DNA of 32,456 nucleotides, taken from the NCBI RefSeq assembly GCF_047638075.1, contig NZ_JBLJBV010000010.1:1-32456 (forward strand), in the 5' to 3' direction. Shown here piece after piece: positions 23,006-32,255 of this stretch. Positions within the stretch are counted from its first letter, which is position 1, and every line of letters begins with the position of its first letter. Below the pieces are notes generated by a model that worked only from the letters and a program-made list of their open reading frames with translations, had not been told where the DNA came from and searched no databases. This DNA is from UBA6197 sp047638075. Its GTDB lineage: Bacteria; Pseudomonadota; Alphaproteobacteria; Rhodobacterales; Rhodobacteraceae. The translations under genes and the position numbers were made by a program.

Positions 23006-24174
23006 CAGTTTGCTCCCTCCTGCTTTGTGGGTTGTGTGGCGCTACGGTTCAACTGATCCAGCGGCAGGTAGGGCACGACCCCCCCCTCGCCCGGTTTCCC
23101 CGACACACCGTCAAGGATGACCTTGTTCATCCCGCCCAAGACCTTTTCCATGGTTTCCAGATACATCCGGCGACGGGTCACGTCAGGTGCCTTGATGTAT
23201 TCATTATAGACCGAGATGAAACGGCTGGCTTCACCCTGGGCATCATTGACCACCTGGGCGCGGTAACCTTCGGCCTGTTCGGTCAACTGCGCCGCCTCAC
23301 CGCGGGCCTTGGCCAGCACTTCGTTGGAATAGGCGTCGGCCTGCTTTTCCAGCGTGTCGCGGGTTTGCTGTGCCGCCTGCACGGCGCGGAAGCTGTCAAT
23401 GACCTCGCGCGGCGGATCGGCACGGTTGAAGTTGACGCGGATCACGTTGATGCCGCTGTCGTAGCTGTCAAGCACGCGCTGCACCGCGATCCGCAGATCC
23501 GAGGCAATGGAACCCCGGTCACGGTTCAAAATCGGCGCCAGTTCCGAACGGGCGATGATGTCGCGCATCGCAGATTCCGAAACAGCGCGGATCGTGCCTT
23601 CCGGGTCGGCAAGGTTGAACAGCAGTTTTGACGGCTCGTTGATGTTCCAGACCACCTGGAATTCGACATCGACGATGTTCTGGTCGCGGGTCAGCATCAG
23701 CCCGGTATCCAGCGCGCCGGCCTTGCCCGAGCCGATTTCCGTAACCCTCTCGCCCGTGACGGGGACGATTTCGGCCGTTACCACCGGCCATGGGGCAAAG
23801 TGCAGGCCCGGCCCGCCGGTTTGCAGATAGCGCCCCAGCATCAGTTCAACCGAACGCTCACTTTGCTGCACGGTATAGACAGACGCGTAGGCCCAAAACC
23901 CCACGGCGGCCAATGCCGCGATACCCAACGTCGAGCGGTTGAACATAGGGCCCGAAGGTTGACCGGGGCCACGCTTGCCGCCGCCTTTGCCACCCCGTCC
24001 GCCCATCAGCACACGCAGCTGTTCGGTGCCCTTTTTCATGATCTCTTCGATCTCGGGTATTGCGGCGCCCTCGCCGGGACGTTGCCCCGGACGGCGCCCG
24101 TCATTGCCGCGGCCGGGTTCGTCGTCGTCACCGCCGCCGCTGCCACCACCGCCCCAAGGGCCTCCGTTGCTCAT
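23005..24174 (-). CDS. hflK: HflK, regulator of FtsH protease
   Basis: A 389-aa partner of HflC. The Gly-rich hydrophilic cytoplasmic N-terminus (MSNGGPWGGGGSGGGDDDEPG..., about 75 residues) is typical of HflK. One membrane segment (LGIAALAAVGFWAYASVYTV) is followed by QQSERSVELMLGRY and the SPFH domain. The helical tail contains RAVQAAQQTRDTLEKQADAYSNEVLAKARGEAAQLTEQAEGYRAQ, the family's conserved stretch. It lies 60 bp after gor on the same strand, so rpiA-gor-hflK-hflC may be one transcript. Confidence 0.95.
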   Translation of the reverse strand: MSNGGPWGGGGSGGGDDDEPGRGNDGRRPGQRPGEGAAIPEIEEIMKKGTEQLRVLMGGRGGKGGGKRGPGQPSGPMFNRSTLGIAALAAVGFWAYASVYTVQQSERSVELMLGRYLQTGGPGLHFAPWPVVTAEIVPVTGERVTEIGSGKAGALDTGLMLTRDQNIVDVEFQVVWNINEPSKLLFNLADPEGTIRAVSESAMRDIIARSELAPILNRDRGSIASDLRIAVQRVLDSYDSGINVIRVNFNRADPPREVIDSFRAVQAAQQTRDTLEKQADAYSNEVLAKARGEAAQLTEQAEGYRAQVVNDAQGEASRFISVYNEYIKAPDVTRRRMYLETMEKVLGGMNKVILDGVSGKPGEGGVVPYLPLDQLNRSATQPTKQEGAN

Positions 24175-24234
24175 CCATCTTCCCTTTCAGTTCTTGTATC
24201 AGTTGTGTGCCACTTGGGCATAAAGCGTGGGAAT

Positions 24235-25596
24235 TCAAGCCACACGCACAGGTTTACGCAGTGTTACCAGCTCTTCGGCCATGGTTGGATGGACCGCACA
24301 GGTGCGGTCAAAATCCTCTTTCGTCGCGCCCATCTTGATCGCGATGGCGGCCAGTTGGATCATCTCGCCCGCTTCGGGTGCGACGATGTGACAGCCCAGA
24401 ACGCGGCGCGTTTCGGCGCAAACGATCAGCTTCATCATCACCTTTTGGCCATTACCCGCAAAGGCGGCGCGCATCGGTTTGAACGAAGTTGCGTAAACCT
24501 CGATCGGCCCGGCCGCGCGGGCGTCTTCTTCGGTCAGCCCGATGGTTCCCAGCTCAAACGGGTGGGTGAACACGGCGCTGGCGACAAGATCATGGTCGAC
24601 CTTGCGGGGCCGGGCGCCAAAGATCGTATCGGCAAAGGCGTGGCCTTCGCGGATCGCCACAGGGGTCAGATTGATCCGGTCGGTGACATCACCCACCGCA
24701 TAGATCGAGGGAACCGCGGTCTGGCTCCAGCCATCGACGCAGATTTCCCCCCTTGGCCCAGGTGCCAGACCCACTTTTTCCAGTCCCATCGCTTGGGTGT
24801 TGGGCACACGTCCCGTCGCATAAACCACCGCTTCATAGTTGGTTTCTGCCCCATCGGTTGAGATCACCCGTATCCCCTGAGGCGTTTTTGTCATGGCCGA
24901 CACATCGGTACCACACTTCAGCGATACGCCCGATGCGATGATCTGGTCAGCCACACGGTCGCGGGCCTCGTGGTCAAAACCGCGCAGAATTTGCGTACCG
25001 CGGTAGAATTGCGTCACCTTCACGCCCAATCCGTTCAGGATCGAGGCGAATTCGCAGGCGATAAAACCACCGCCCACCACCAGCACGGTTTTCGGCAGGG
25101 CGTCCAGCTTGAAAATGTCGTTGGAGGTCAGCACATGTTCCGCCCCCGGCAGATCGGGCACAAAGGGGCGCCCGCCCGTGGCCAGCAAAATGTGTTTCGC
25201 GCGCACGGTTTCACCCGTGGCCAGGCGCACGGTATGGGCGTCTTCCAGGGTCGCGCGGCAATCATGGACCCTGACCCCGGCGCCGGCCAGGCCGCTGCGA
25301 TAGGCCGCCTCCAACCGGTCAAGTTCCGCATCAAGGCGGTGGCGAAAGGTCATCCAGTCAAACGTGGGGGTCTGCACGTTCCAACCGTAGGCGCGAGCCT
25401 CTTCAAAGGCACCAAGGTAGCTGCTGGCGTAGACCATCAGTTTCTTTGGCACACAGCCGCGAATGACGCAGGTGCCACCCATCCGGTATTCTTCGGCCAG
25501 TGCCACGCGGGCGCCATGTTCGCCCGCCGCAATCCGTGCGGCGCGCACCCCGCCCGAACCGCCCCCGATAACAAAAAGATCAACGTCAAAGGTCAT
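24235..25596 (-). CDS. gor: Glutathione-disulfide reductase
   Basis: A 453-aa FAD-dependent pyridine nucleotide-disulfide oxidoreductase that reduces GSSG with NADPH. FAD motif VIGGGSGGVRAA (9-20). Redox disulfide C43 and C48 in GGTCVIRGCVPKK. The second nucleotide fold, VVGGGFIACEFASILNGLG, is followed by YRGTQILRGFD, whose arginines fit NADPH preference. YAVGDVTDRINLTPVAIREG is the FAD-binding loop, and the C-terminal HPTMAEE (H436, E441) is the catalytic acid/base pair. GGTCVIRGCVPKK together with FYRGTQILRGFD points to the GR type common in alphaproteobacteria and plants rather than mercuric or lipoamide reductases. Three bases separate it from rpiA. Confidence 0.93.
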   Translation of the reverse strand: MTFDVDLFVIGGGSGGVRAARIAAGEHGARVALAEEYRMGGTCVIRGCVPKKLMVYASSYLGAFEEARAYGWNVQTPTFDWMTFRHRLDAELDRLEAAYRSGLAGAGVRVHDCRATLEDAHTVRLATGETVRAKHILLATGGRPFVPDLPGAEHVLTSNDIFKLDALPKTVLVVGGGFIACEFASILNGLGVKVTQFYRGTQILRGFDHEARDRVADQIIASGVSLKCGTDVSAMTKTPQGIRVISTDGAETNYEAVVYATGRVPNTQAMGLEKVGLAPGPRGEICVDGWSQTAVPSIYAVGDVTDRINLTPVAIREGHAFADTIFGARPRKVDHDLVASAVFTHPFELGTIGLTEEDARAAGPIEVYATSFKPMRAAFAGNGQKVMMKLIVCAETRRVLGCHIVAPEAGEMIQLAAIAIKMGATKEDFDRTCAVHPTMAEELVTLRKPVRVA

Positions 25597-25599
25597 CGC

Positions 25600-26385
25600 T
25601 CAGTCCAGATCCGCAAACAGGTTTTCGGTTTCGGCAAAGTTGATCTGGTCATGTTCCACCGTGCCTTGATTGATGTCGCGCAACTCAACCCGGCCGTCGC
25701 CATGGCCGATGATCACCACATCGCAGATGTCGATGAACAGCCCGTTTTCGACCACGCCGGGGATCTGGTTCAGCATCAACCCCAGTTGCCGCGCATCACC
25801 GATCCGGTTGAGATGCAAATCGACGATATAGTTACCCTCATCAGTCACAAAGGGTTGCGAGCCGTTCAGGCGCAGCGTTGTCGTGCGGCCCAGAACGTCC
25901 ATGCTGATCAACAATTCTTCGATCAGCGCCCGAGAGGCCTGCCAGCCGAACGGGACCACCTCGACCGGTAGCGCAAAGGCGCCCAACTGTACCACCTCTT
26001 TCGCGGCATCGGTGATGACGACCATCTGATCCGATGCGGTGGCCACGATCTTTTCTTGCAGCAGCGCGCCGCCGCCGCCCTTGATCAGGTTCAATTCACT
26101 GTCAAATTCATCGGCGCCGTCAATTGTCAGGTCCAGCCATTTCGCCTCGTCCAGAGTGACGATCTTGATCCCGACCTGACGGGCAAGCTCGGCGGTGCGG
26201 GTACTGGTTGGAACCCCGGTGATACGCAGCCCCTCTTCGCGGACCAGTTCCCCCAGGCAGCGCACCATCCAGGCAGCGGTCGACCCGGTGCCAAGGCCCA
26301 CACGCATTCCGTCTTCGACAAGGTCGACGGCACGTTTGGCGGCGGCGAATTTCGCCTTGTCGATGGGGGAAAGTTCGGCGGGCAT
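25600..26385 (-). CDS. rpiA: Ribose-5-phosphate isomerase A
   Basis: A 261-aa enzyme interconverting ribose 5-phosphate and ribulose 5-phosphate in the pentose phosphate pathway. The conserved segments GLGTGSTAAWMV (phosphate loop), DLTIDGADEFD and LIKGGGGALLQEKIVA (catalytic Asp, Glu and Lys region) are all present. The length is slightly above the roughly 219 aa of E. coli RpiA, mainly by a longer C-terminal tail (VELRDINQGTVEHDQINFAETENLFADLD). First gene of the likely rpiA-gor-hflK-hflC group; both rpiA (nucleotide and NADPH supply pathway) and gor (NADPH use) serve redox metabolism. Divergent from sdaA. Confidence 0.96.
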   Translation of the reverse strand: MPAELSPIDKAKFAAAKRAVDLVEDGMRVGLGTGSTAAWMVRCLGELVREEGLRITGVPTSTRTAELARQVGIKIVTLDEAKWLDLTIDGADEFDSELNLIKGGGGALLQEKIVATASDQMVVITDAAKEVVQLGAFALPVEVVPFGWQASRALIEELLISMDVLGRTTTLRLNGSQPFVTDEGNYIVDLHLNRIGDARQLGLMLNQIPGVVENGLFIDICDVVIIGHGDGRVELRDINQGTVEHDQINFAETENLFADLD

Positions 26386-26616
26386 CTCTGGCTCCTTCTC
26401 GGGTCGCGTCGGTTATAGGCAATCATACCCGAACGTGCGAGCCGAAATTAGCCACGCGGCACCTGCGGATACTCGGTCGCAAATTCAGGCCGAGACCGCC
26501 CCTGCCGTCCCTAATTGTGCAGGTTTGCGTAAATATCTTGTCAAGCGTCGTAAACGGGTCTTGCACATGGCACCCTGCGCGACATGCTGGCCCCCGCAAG
26601 ACGGGAGAATCGGCAG

Positions 26617-27996
26617 ATGTTTCTAAGCGTGTTTGACTTGTTCAAAATCGGGGTCGGCCCGTCATCATCGCATACCATGGGGCCAATGGTTGCGGGGGCA
26701 CGTTTTCTGGCCGCCTTGCGCGCCTCGCCATTTCAGGCAGCGGGGCTGAAAGCCAGCCTGCATGGCTCGCTTGCCTTTACCGGCAAGGGGCACGCGACCG
26801 ACCGCGCGACGATTCTGGGGCTTGCCGGTTTTGCGCCCGACACTTACGACATCAAGGCTGCGGATGCAGCGCTGGCCGCGAACCGTGAAACCCGCACATT
26901 GACCCCGCCCGATCTGCCGATAATGCGCTTTGACCCTGAACACGACCTGACCTTTGATTACGGCCCCGCCCTGCCGGGCCATGCCAACGGCATGATCCTG
27001 TCGGCAACCGACAGTCAGGGCGATGTGATCATGCAAGAAACCTATTATTCGATCGGCGGCGGGTTTGTGTTGACGGCCGCTGAACAGGCGGCGGTCAATG
27101 ATGACGCGCTGACCGCTCCCTCGCCCGTGCCGTTTCCGTTTCGCAGCGCCGAGGAAATGCTGACCATGGCGCATGCCTCGGGGCTAAGCATCGCCCAGAT
27201 GAAGCGCGCCAATGAAAGACGTTTTCGCAGCGACGCAGAAATTGACGCGGGGCTGGCGCGGATCTGGCAGGTGATGAACGATTGTATCAACCGTGGCCTT
27301 GAAGGCGAAGGCATCCTACCCGGCGGGCTAAAGGTAAAACGCCGCGCCAAGGCCATTCATCAGGCGTTACTGGCCGAACATGGCAAGAACCTGACCGCGC
27401 CGCATGTGATCAACGATTGGATGATAACATACGCCATGGCGGTGAACGAAGAAAACGCCGCCGGTGCGCAGGTTGTAACCTCTCCGACCAATGGTGCCGC
27501 AGGGGTGCTACCCTCGGTGATCCGGTATTGGCTGGATCATGTGCCGGGCGCGACCCCCAGCCGCATCGGGGAATTTTTGCTGACCGCCGCCGCCGTGGGC
27601 GGGCTGATCAAGCACAACGCCTCGATCTCGGGCGCCGAGGGCGGCTGTCAGGCCGAGGTGGGATCAGCCGCCGCAATGGCCGCCGCAGGCATGGTCGCGG
27701 TTATGGGTGGCACCCCCGAGCAGATCGAAAATGCCGCCGAAATCGCGTTGGAGCATCATCTGGGCATGACCTGTGACCCGGTAAAGGGGCTTGTGCAGGT
27801 GCCGTGCATCGAACGCAACGGGCTTGGCGCGATCAAGGCGGTTTCGGCAGCTTCGCTTAGCCTGCGCGGCGATGGAACACACCTTGTCCCGCTGGACGCC
27901 GCTATTGAAACCATGCGCCAGACCGGGCGCGATATGAATGAGAAGTATAAGGAAACCTCACTGGGTGGGCTTGCCGTCAATGTGCCCAACTGCTGA
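26617..27996 (+). CDS. sdaA: L-serine ammonia-lyase (L-serine dehydratase), single chain
   Basis: A 459-aa Fe-S enzyme that converts L-serine to pyruvate and ammonia. The N-terminal beta domain starts MFLSVFDLFKIGVGPSSSHTMGPM. The alpha domain contains SPTNGAAGVLPSVI and SGAEGGCQAEVGSA. C344, C386 and C397 match the three [4Fe-4S] ligands of the Legionella pneumophila enzyme, and the last residue C459 matches its C-terminal Cys that plugs the active site in the 'tail-in-mouth' form released by substrate. The ATG at 26617 follows GGGAGA. It is divergent from rpiA with a 231-bp gap where I see no clear promoter match. Confidence 0.96.
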   Translation: MFLSVFDLFKIGVGPSSSHTMGPMVAGARFLAALRASPFQAAGLKASLHGSLAFTGKGHATDRATILGLAGFAPDTYDIKAADAALAANRETRTLTPPDLPIMRFDPEHDLTFDYGPALPGHANGMILSATDSQGDVIMQETYYSIGGGFVLTAAEQAAVNDDALTAPSPVPFPFRSAEEMLTMAHASGLSIAQMKRANERRFRSDAEIDAGLARIWQVMNDCINRGLEGEGILPGGLKVKRRAKAIHQALLAEHGKNLTAPHVINDWMITYAMAVNEENAAGAQVVTSPTNGAAGVLPSVIRYWLDHVPGATPSRIGEFLLTAAAVGGLIKHNASISGAEGGCQAEVGSAAAMAAAGMVAVMGGTPEQIENAAEIALEHHLGMTCDPVKGLVQVPCIERNGLGAIKAVSAASLSLRGDGTHLVPLDAAIETMRQTGRDMNEKYKETSLGGLAVNVPNC

Positions 27997-28164
27997 TGGG
28001 GGTGCACGGCCCTAAACGGCCATCTGAATGCGCCCACCGCAGCGACGGCGTCTTGAGGCAGATCCGTCGCTTGCCTTTGGCGCCGTGATCTGCCCCCGGA
28101 TCTGTGCCTGCCGGGCGTCGTTTTCAGGATAGACGCGGCGACCGCTTGGGGCTAGCTCGAAGCG

Positions 28165-29124
28165 ATGATAGAGTATGACCGCATCTTGCCCGGCGTGGTG
28201 TTGATGATCGCATTTTGCGTCTGTGCACCGCTGATCGACGTTGCCTCAAAGCTTGCCGCACAAGGGGTGCCGGTGGGCGTAGTGACATTGGCGCGCTATA
28301 TGGTGCAGGGTTTGCTCATGGCGCCGATCGTATGGATCATGGGGCTTGGTTGGCGGATGAGCGCGCGGGCCTTTCGGCTAAGTCTGGCGCGGACGGCGGT
28401 ATCCATTGGCGCAACCTATTCGTTTATTTCGGCGCTCAAGGTGATGCCGATCGCAGATGCGTTGGCAATCGCCTTTGTCGAGCCTTTCATCATTTTGTTG
28501 ATTGGCCGGTTGGTTCTGGCCGAACAGGTGGGGCCAAGACGGCTGGGCGCGTCAGTGGTTGGGTTCGTCGGGGCGCTTTTTGTGATTCAACCTTCATTCG
28601 CAGTGTTTGGCGCGGTGGCGCTTTGGCCGCTGGCAACCGCGTTTTTCTTTGCGCTTTACATACTGACCACACGGGCGCTGTCGCGGCATATGCACCCGGT
28701 GACCATGCAGTTCCACACAGCGCTGTTCGGCGCGGTGATCTGCCTGCCCGCGCTACTACTGGGCACCGCCATGGCTGAGCCGACCCTGACACTAATCGCA
28801 CCCGAAGGGATATTCTGGCTATGGCTGTTTTGCGTTGGACTGGCGGCAACGATCAGCCACATGGCCATAACCTATGCGTTGAAATTTGCCCCCTCCAGTA
28901 CGCTGGCGCCACTGCATTACCTTGAAATCGTCACGGCAACGCTGTTTGGCTATCTGGTCTTCCACGACTTTCCCAATGCGTTAACCTGGATCGGCATCGC
29001 GATCATCGTGGCGTCAGGATTATATATCATTCACCGCGAACGTCTGGCGGCACACCAAGCGCGCACAGCGCGTGCCGTAAGAACGGACGGGGCAGCAACA
29101 CCAGCATCGGCCCCACCAGCCTAA
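28165..29124 (+). CDS. DMT-superfamily (EamA) transporter
   Basis: A 319-aa inner-membrane protein with about ten membrane helices in two EamA repeats (roughly 10-140 and 150-285); each repeat ends with the characteristic EP/LEIV-type helix (FVEPFIILLIGRLVLAEQ and LHYLEIVTATLFGYLVFHDFP). The hydrophilic C-terminal tail of about 30 residues (RERLAAHQARTARAVRTDGAATPASAPPA) is coded where the gene overlaps the convergent thiamine pyrophosphokinase gene by 98 bp; the tail may simply be a read-on into the neighbour's 3' end. Substrate unknown. The ATG at 28165 is the first in frame; GAAGCG before it is a weak ribosome site. It is a different, intact paralogue family member from the broken gene at 9685-11538. 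Confidence 0.88.
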   Translation: MIEYDRILPGVVLMIAFCVCAPLIDVASKLAAQGVPVGVVTLARYMVQGLLMAPIVWIMGLGWRMSARAFRLSLARTAVSIGATYSFISALKVMPIADALAIAFVEPFIILLIGRLVLAEQVGPRRLGASVVGFVGALFVIQPSFAVFGAVALWPLATAFFFALYILTTRALSRHMHPVTMQFHTALFGAVICLPALLLGTAMAEPTLTLIAPEGIFWLWLFCVGLAATISHMAITYALKFAPSSTLAPLHYLEIVTATLFGYLVFHDFPNALTWIGIAIIVASGLYIIHRERLAAHQARTARAVRTDGAATPASAPPA

Positions 29125-29704
29125 GCCAGACTGGCCCCGTCACCTCATTCGATGTACCGATCCGCCCGGCGGGGGTAAAAGTCAGCCCGTCAATCGGCCA
29201 GCGCAGACCGCGGCTTTCGCCTGTGACGGGCCCCATCGGAAACAGCGAAAGGCGCGTGCCGGGCGGCAGATCAAGGCGCAATTCCAACGGGGCCAGAAAC
29301 GCCACCTCCTGTTCGGCTATCAGCACAACCTTTTGGCCCGGATGCGCCGTGAGCGTAGCAAAAACCGCAAGCGTGTGATCCAGTCGTCCACCCGCAAACC
29401 CCAACGCAAGATAAAACGGCGCGGCAACATGGGTCAGACATTTTCCAAAATCCGTGCTGACCTGCTCTGCGATAGGATGCAGGCTTTCTGCCCCAATCGC
29501 CGTGCGGGCCGCATCTGAAATCGAATCCAGATCACCGATGACCGCGCTTGGCATATGTCCCAGCGCCAAAGCCCGGTCTGCCCCGCCATCAGCAGCAACC
29601 AGCAGCGGCGCGATTGTCAACGAATCGGCAACATCCGATGCGCTGCACGGACCACCGCCCAAAAGCGTTACTCCAAGCTGTGAATGGACAATTTTCCCTG
29701 ACAT
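29027..29704 (-). CDS. Thiamine pyrophosphokinase (thiamine diphosphokinase)
   Basis: A 225-aa enzyme that transfers pyrophosphate from ATP to thiamine, making the active cofactor. LLVAADGGADRALALG, VIGDLDSISD, QVSTDFGKCL (usually D-x-x-K) and LGFAGGRLDHTLA are the conserved segments of the family's catalytic domain; a beta-rich thiamin-binding domain ends around NEVTGPVWLRLVGPMLVLLP. The last 30 or so residues (RPFLRHALCALGVPPDVRGE) are coded in the overlap with the convergent exporter gene. The symbol tpk or thiN is used in different organisms. Divergent from the large unknown gene at 29846. Confidence 0.9.
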   Translation of the reverse strand: MSGKIVHSQLGVTLLGGGPCSASDVADSLTIAPLLVAADGGADRALALGHMPSAVIGDLDSISDAARTAIGAESLHPIAEQVSTDFGKCLTHVAAPFYLALGFAGGRLDHTLAVFATLTAHPGQKVVLIAEQEVAFLAPLELRLDLPPGTRLSLFPMGPVTGESRGLRWPIDGLTFTPAGRIGTSNEVTGPVWLRLVGPMLVLLPRPFLRHALCALGVPPDVRGE

Positions 29705-29845
29705 GGCATCCTAGATGACGATTAAGGCAGGAAAACACAATCACGACCAACAAAAAGTCATGCCTTTGCCACGTTTGGTTCACGCTTAAGCACTAGTTTA
29801 CTGTGATGGTGCTATCAACGGGACAACCGAGAAAGTGAGCGTTTC

Positions 29846-31840
29846 ATGGTAGGTGCTAGTAAGATTCTGACGGTGTCTTACGGGACATTTTCCTGCACCC
29901 TGGAGGGGTTTGACGAACCTTTCTCCACGATGAAGGCGATCGCAGAGTATTTCCGCGATCTTGCTGCGGACGACAGGTATTTCGGGGCAGAGCCTCCCAC
30001 CCCGGATGCGGAAATGCTGCACCGAATCGCTGAGCGAGAGATTCAGCGCCGGGTAGACGCCAAGATCGACGTCAACGGTGTGGTGTTGCGCCCAAAAGGC
30101 GCGGTAACCATCAATGGCCCGACACCCCAAAACGCCCATCCGGCGCGGCCAGAGGTTGCGCAACCCACCACTGCCCCTGCGTCCGGTGCTACAGTCGTCG
30201 CTCAGGCCGTCTCTGTTCCCAAACTCACGCCAACGTCCATTGATGAAAGCGTCGCGGCCAAGTTGCAACGCATTCGCGCAGCTGTGGCCAATGCCCGCGC
30301 TGCGGCCCCTGCGGGCTATTCCGAAGATCAAGATGCCGACTCGTTTCTGGGCGATGTGACGCTTCCTTCTGTGGCATTCGAAAATGATCCGGCCCCAACA
30401 GCCGCAACAATTCATGATGCCCCGCATCATGACGCCCTGACACAGGACAAAGAAGAACCGGCGTTCGATGCCGAATCGCTGATGGAAACCACCAGCCTCG
30501 CCGCAGTTGACGAAACTATCGAAGACGTGGCTGATGATCAGCCGGACGCCAAAAAACCGCACGCCGATGATATGGCCACCGAAGAAACGGCAACCGCGGC
30601 CGAGCCGGCTGTTTCCAAAGAGACGCTCGCAGATATTGCCGGGACAGAAGTTGCGGTACAGGACAATGGGGCCATAGCGCCCGATAACCAGCCACAAGAC
30701 GCCCCACAAATCCGCGCCCGCGTCATCAAGATGAGCCGCGCCGCAGAGGACACGCCTGCGCCGGCGGAAACACAATCATCTGCCGACGATGCCATCTTGG
30801 CTGCAATCGGCCAGACCCTGGCCGAGGCAACCGCGGCGCCGTCGCCCAAGCCAGAGGATACCACCGTTTCGGAACTGTCACCCGAAGCCGAAGCGGAACT
30901 GATGCGGGACTTGGCCAACCTTGAAAACGAGGGTGGCGCCGTCGAACCCGCCCCGGCCGATATTCCGGCGTCGGTAGAGGAGGCCGTCCATCCTGCAGAG
31001 GTCGTCAATGCCGACGCACCAAAGGCTGCCGACGTCGCCGTTGAACAAAAAAACGCCGAACACATCGAAGCAATCAACATCGTCAACACCGAACCACAAG
31101 AAGCCGACCTGTCGCGCCTTCTGGACGAAACCAATGCCAAACTGGAAGGCACAGAGAATCGCCGCCGGTTTTCGGCTATCGCGCATCTGAAAGCGGCCGT
31201 AGCAGCAACCGTGGCCGACCGGATCATGCGCCGCTCTGGCACCCCCGCCCCCGAGGCGGAAGCGGAAATGGATCGCTACCGCGAAGACCTGACCCGCGCC
31301 GTGCGCCCACGCCGCCCGATCACATCAGGCGAAATGGCCACACGTCGTCCCTCTTTGCCAGAACCGCGTCCGGCGCCGTTGGTTCTGGTTTCAGAACAGC
31401 GGATCGACCACAATGATACGCCAACAGCGACCCAGCCGCATTTTGTACGCCCCCGCCGGATCGGCGCCGCGAAAGGATCAGAGCGAACCGCTTTGACAAG
31501 CGATGAAGATGACGAAGATGATTCCGCGCCACTGTCTGCCGATGATGCAAAAAACTTTGCAGATTTTGCGGAATCTCTGGGCGTAGAAGAGCTTTCGGAT
31601 CTGTTGGAGGCCGCAGCTGTTTACACAGCAACGGTCGAAGGGCGGCCGCATTTTTCACGCCCGCAGATCATCAAGAAGGTCGCTGCCCTTTCCGATGAAG
31701 GCGCCTACAACCGCGAAGCGGGTCTGCGTTCATTCGGGACGCTCCTGCGCCAAGGCAAGATCGCCAGGATCAAACGCGGCCAATTTGCCATAACCGAACA
31801 GTCACGCTTTTACGGTAAAACAAACCGCACTGGACACTAA
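29846..31840 (+). CDS. Large acidic linker protein of unknown function
   Basis: A 664-aa protein that I do not recognise as a characterised family; I have seen homologues in Rhodobacterales under doubtful names such as 'chemotaxis protein CheA', which the sequence does not support (no His-kinase domain). Residues 1-85 are folded-looking (ILTVSYGTFSCTLEGFDEPFSTMKAIAEYFRDLAADDRYFGAEPPTPDAEMLHRIAERE). About 90-540 is low-complexity, acidic and Ala/Pro-rich, with predicted short helices. The last 110 residues are compact again: FADFAESLGVEELSDLLEAAAVYTA, then RPQIIKKVAAL and LRSFGTLLRQGKIARIKRGQFAI, which looks like a winged-helix turn. No signal peptide or membrane segment is seen. The ATG at 29846 lacks a strong ribosome site (GAGAAAGTGAG upstream). 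It stands alone between a divergent gene and a hairpin. Confidence 0.85.
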   Translation: MVGASKILTVSYGTFSCTLEGFDEPFSTMKAIAEYFRDLAADDRYFGAEPPTPDAEMLHRIAEREIQRRVDAKIDVNGVVLRPKGAVTINGPTPQNAHPARPEVAQPTTAPASGATVVAQAVSVPKLTPTSIDESVAAKLQRIRAAVANARAAAPAGYSEDQDADSFLGDVTLPSVAFENDPAPTAATIHDAPHHDALTQDKEEPAFDAESLMETTSLAAVDETIEDVADDQPDAKKPHADDMATEETATAAEPAVSKETLADIAGTEVAVQDNGAIAPDNQPQDAPQIRARVIKMSRAAEDTPAPAETQSSADDAILAAIGQTLAEATAAPSPKPEDTTVSELSPEAEAELMRDLANLENEGGAVEPAPADIPASVEEAVHPAEVVNADAPKAADVAVEQKNAEHIEAINIVNTEPQEADLSRLLDETNAKLEGTENRRRFSAIAHLKAAVAATVADRIMRRSGTPAPEAEAEMDRYREDLTRAVRPRRPITSGEMATRRPSLPEPRPAPLVLVSEQRIDHNDTPTATQPHFVRPRRIGAAKGSERTALTSDEDDEDDSAPLSADDAKNFADFAESLGVEELSDLLEAAAVYTATVEGRPHFSRPQIIKKVAALSDEGAYNREAGLRSFGTLLRQGKIARIKRGQFAITEQSRFYGKTNRTGH

Positions 31841-32255
31841 ATTTTGCAAGAACTTAAAATGTTCGCCTCCAAAACGGGGCGAATTCAGGCATTCAGGAGA
31901 TAACGAGGCCTCGGTGAAGTTTACCTGACGCATTCTCACTTATAGAACACACAACTTTAACGCTGCTGGAGTAATTTCCAGCGGCGTTCTGTCTTTGCGT
32001 CATATTTCTTCCTGATTCATCTGTGATACGAAAGATGATCGTGTGGAACTCCAGGTCCTCAGCGCGAGCCCTTCGTATTTTTTTTCAGAAAAGACCTTCG
32101 TGAATGCCTCAACAGGTCAATATCTCCAATGCACAGACTGCACTCTTGACCAAAACCTTGAGAGGTAAACGCATGGTGTCCGTCGTCATATAAAATGGGA
32201 CATCAGGGCAGTTTGAGTTTTGGAGGCTCTGGTTCGTTTGTGTGATTGATAGAGG
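31841..32255. other. Intergenic stretch without a gene
   Basis: The stretch is AT-rich and holds a 12-bp hairpin (31959-31988) behind the large gene. No frame longer than a few dozen codons shows a recognisable protein, and I see no tRNA or repeat array. Its right part runs to the end of a second IS element. Confidence 0.5.
31959..31988 (+). terminator. Hairpin downstream of the large unknown gene
   Basis: AACGCTGCTGGA (31959-31970) pairs with TCCAGCGGCGTT (31977-31988), 12 pairs with one G-T, loop GTAATT. It lies about 120 bp after the stop codon. The following bases (CTGTCTTTGCG) are only mildly T-rich. Likely transcript end. Confidence 0.6.

Noticed and set aside
26386..26616. Sigma-70-like promoter between rpiA and sdaA (TTGTCA near 26539)
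   Set aside because: No acceptable -10 box at 16-18 bp spacing; too weak to list.
29798..30775. 325-codon minus-strand frame opposite the large unknown gene
   Set aside because: It is the mirror of the Ala/Asp/Glu-rich coding strand, giving Cys/Gly/Arg-rich residues without family features.
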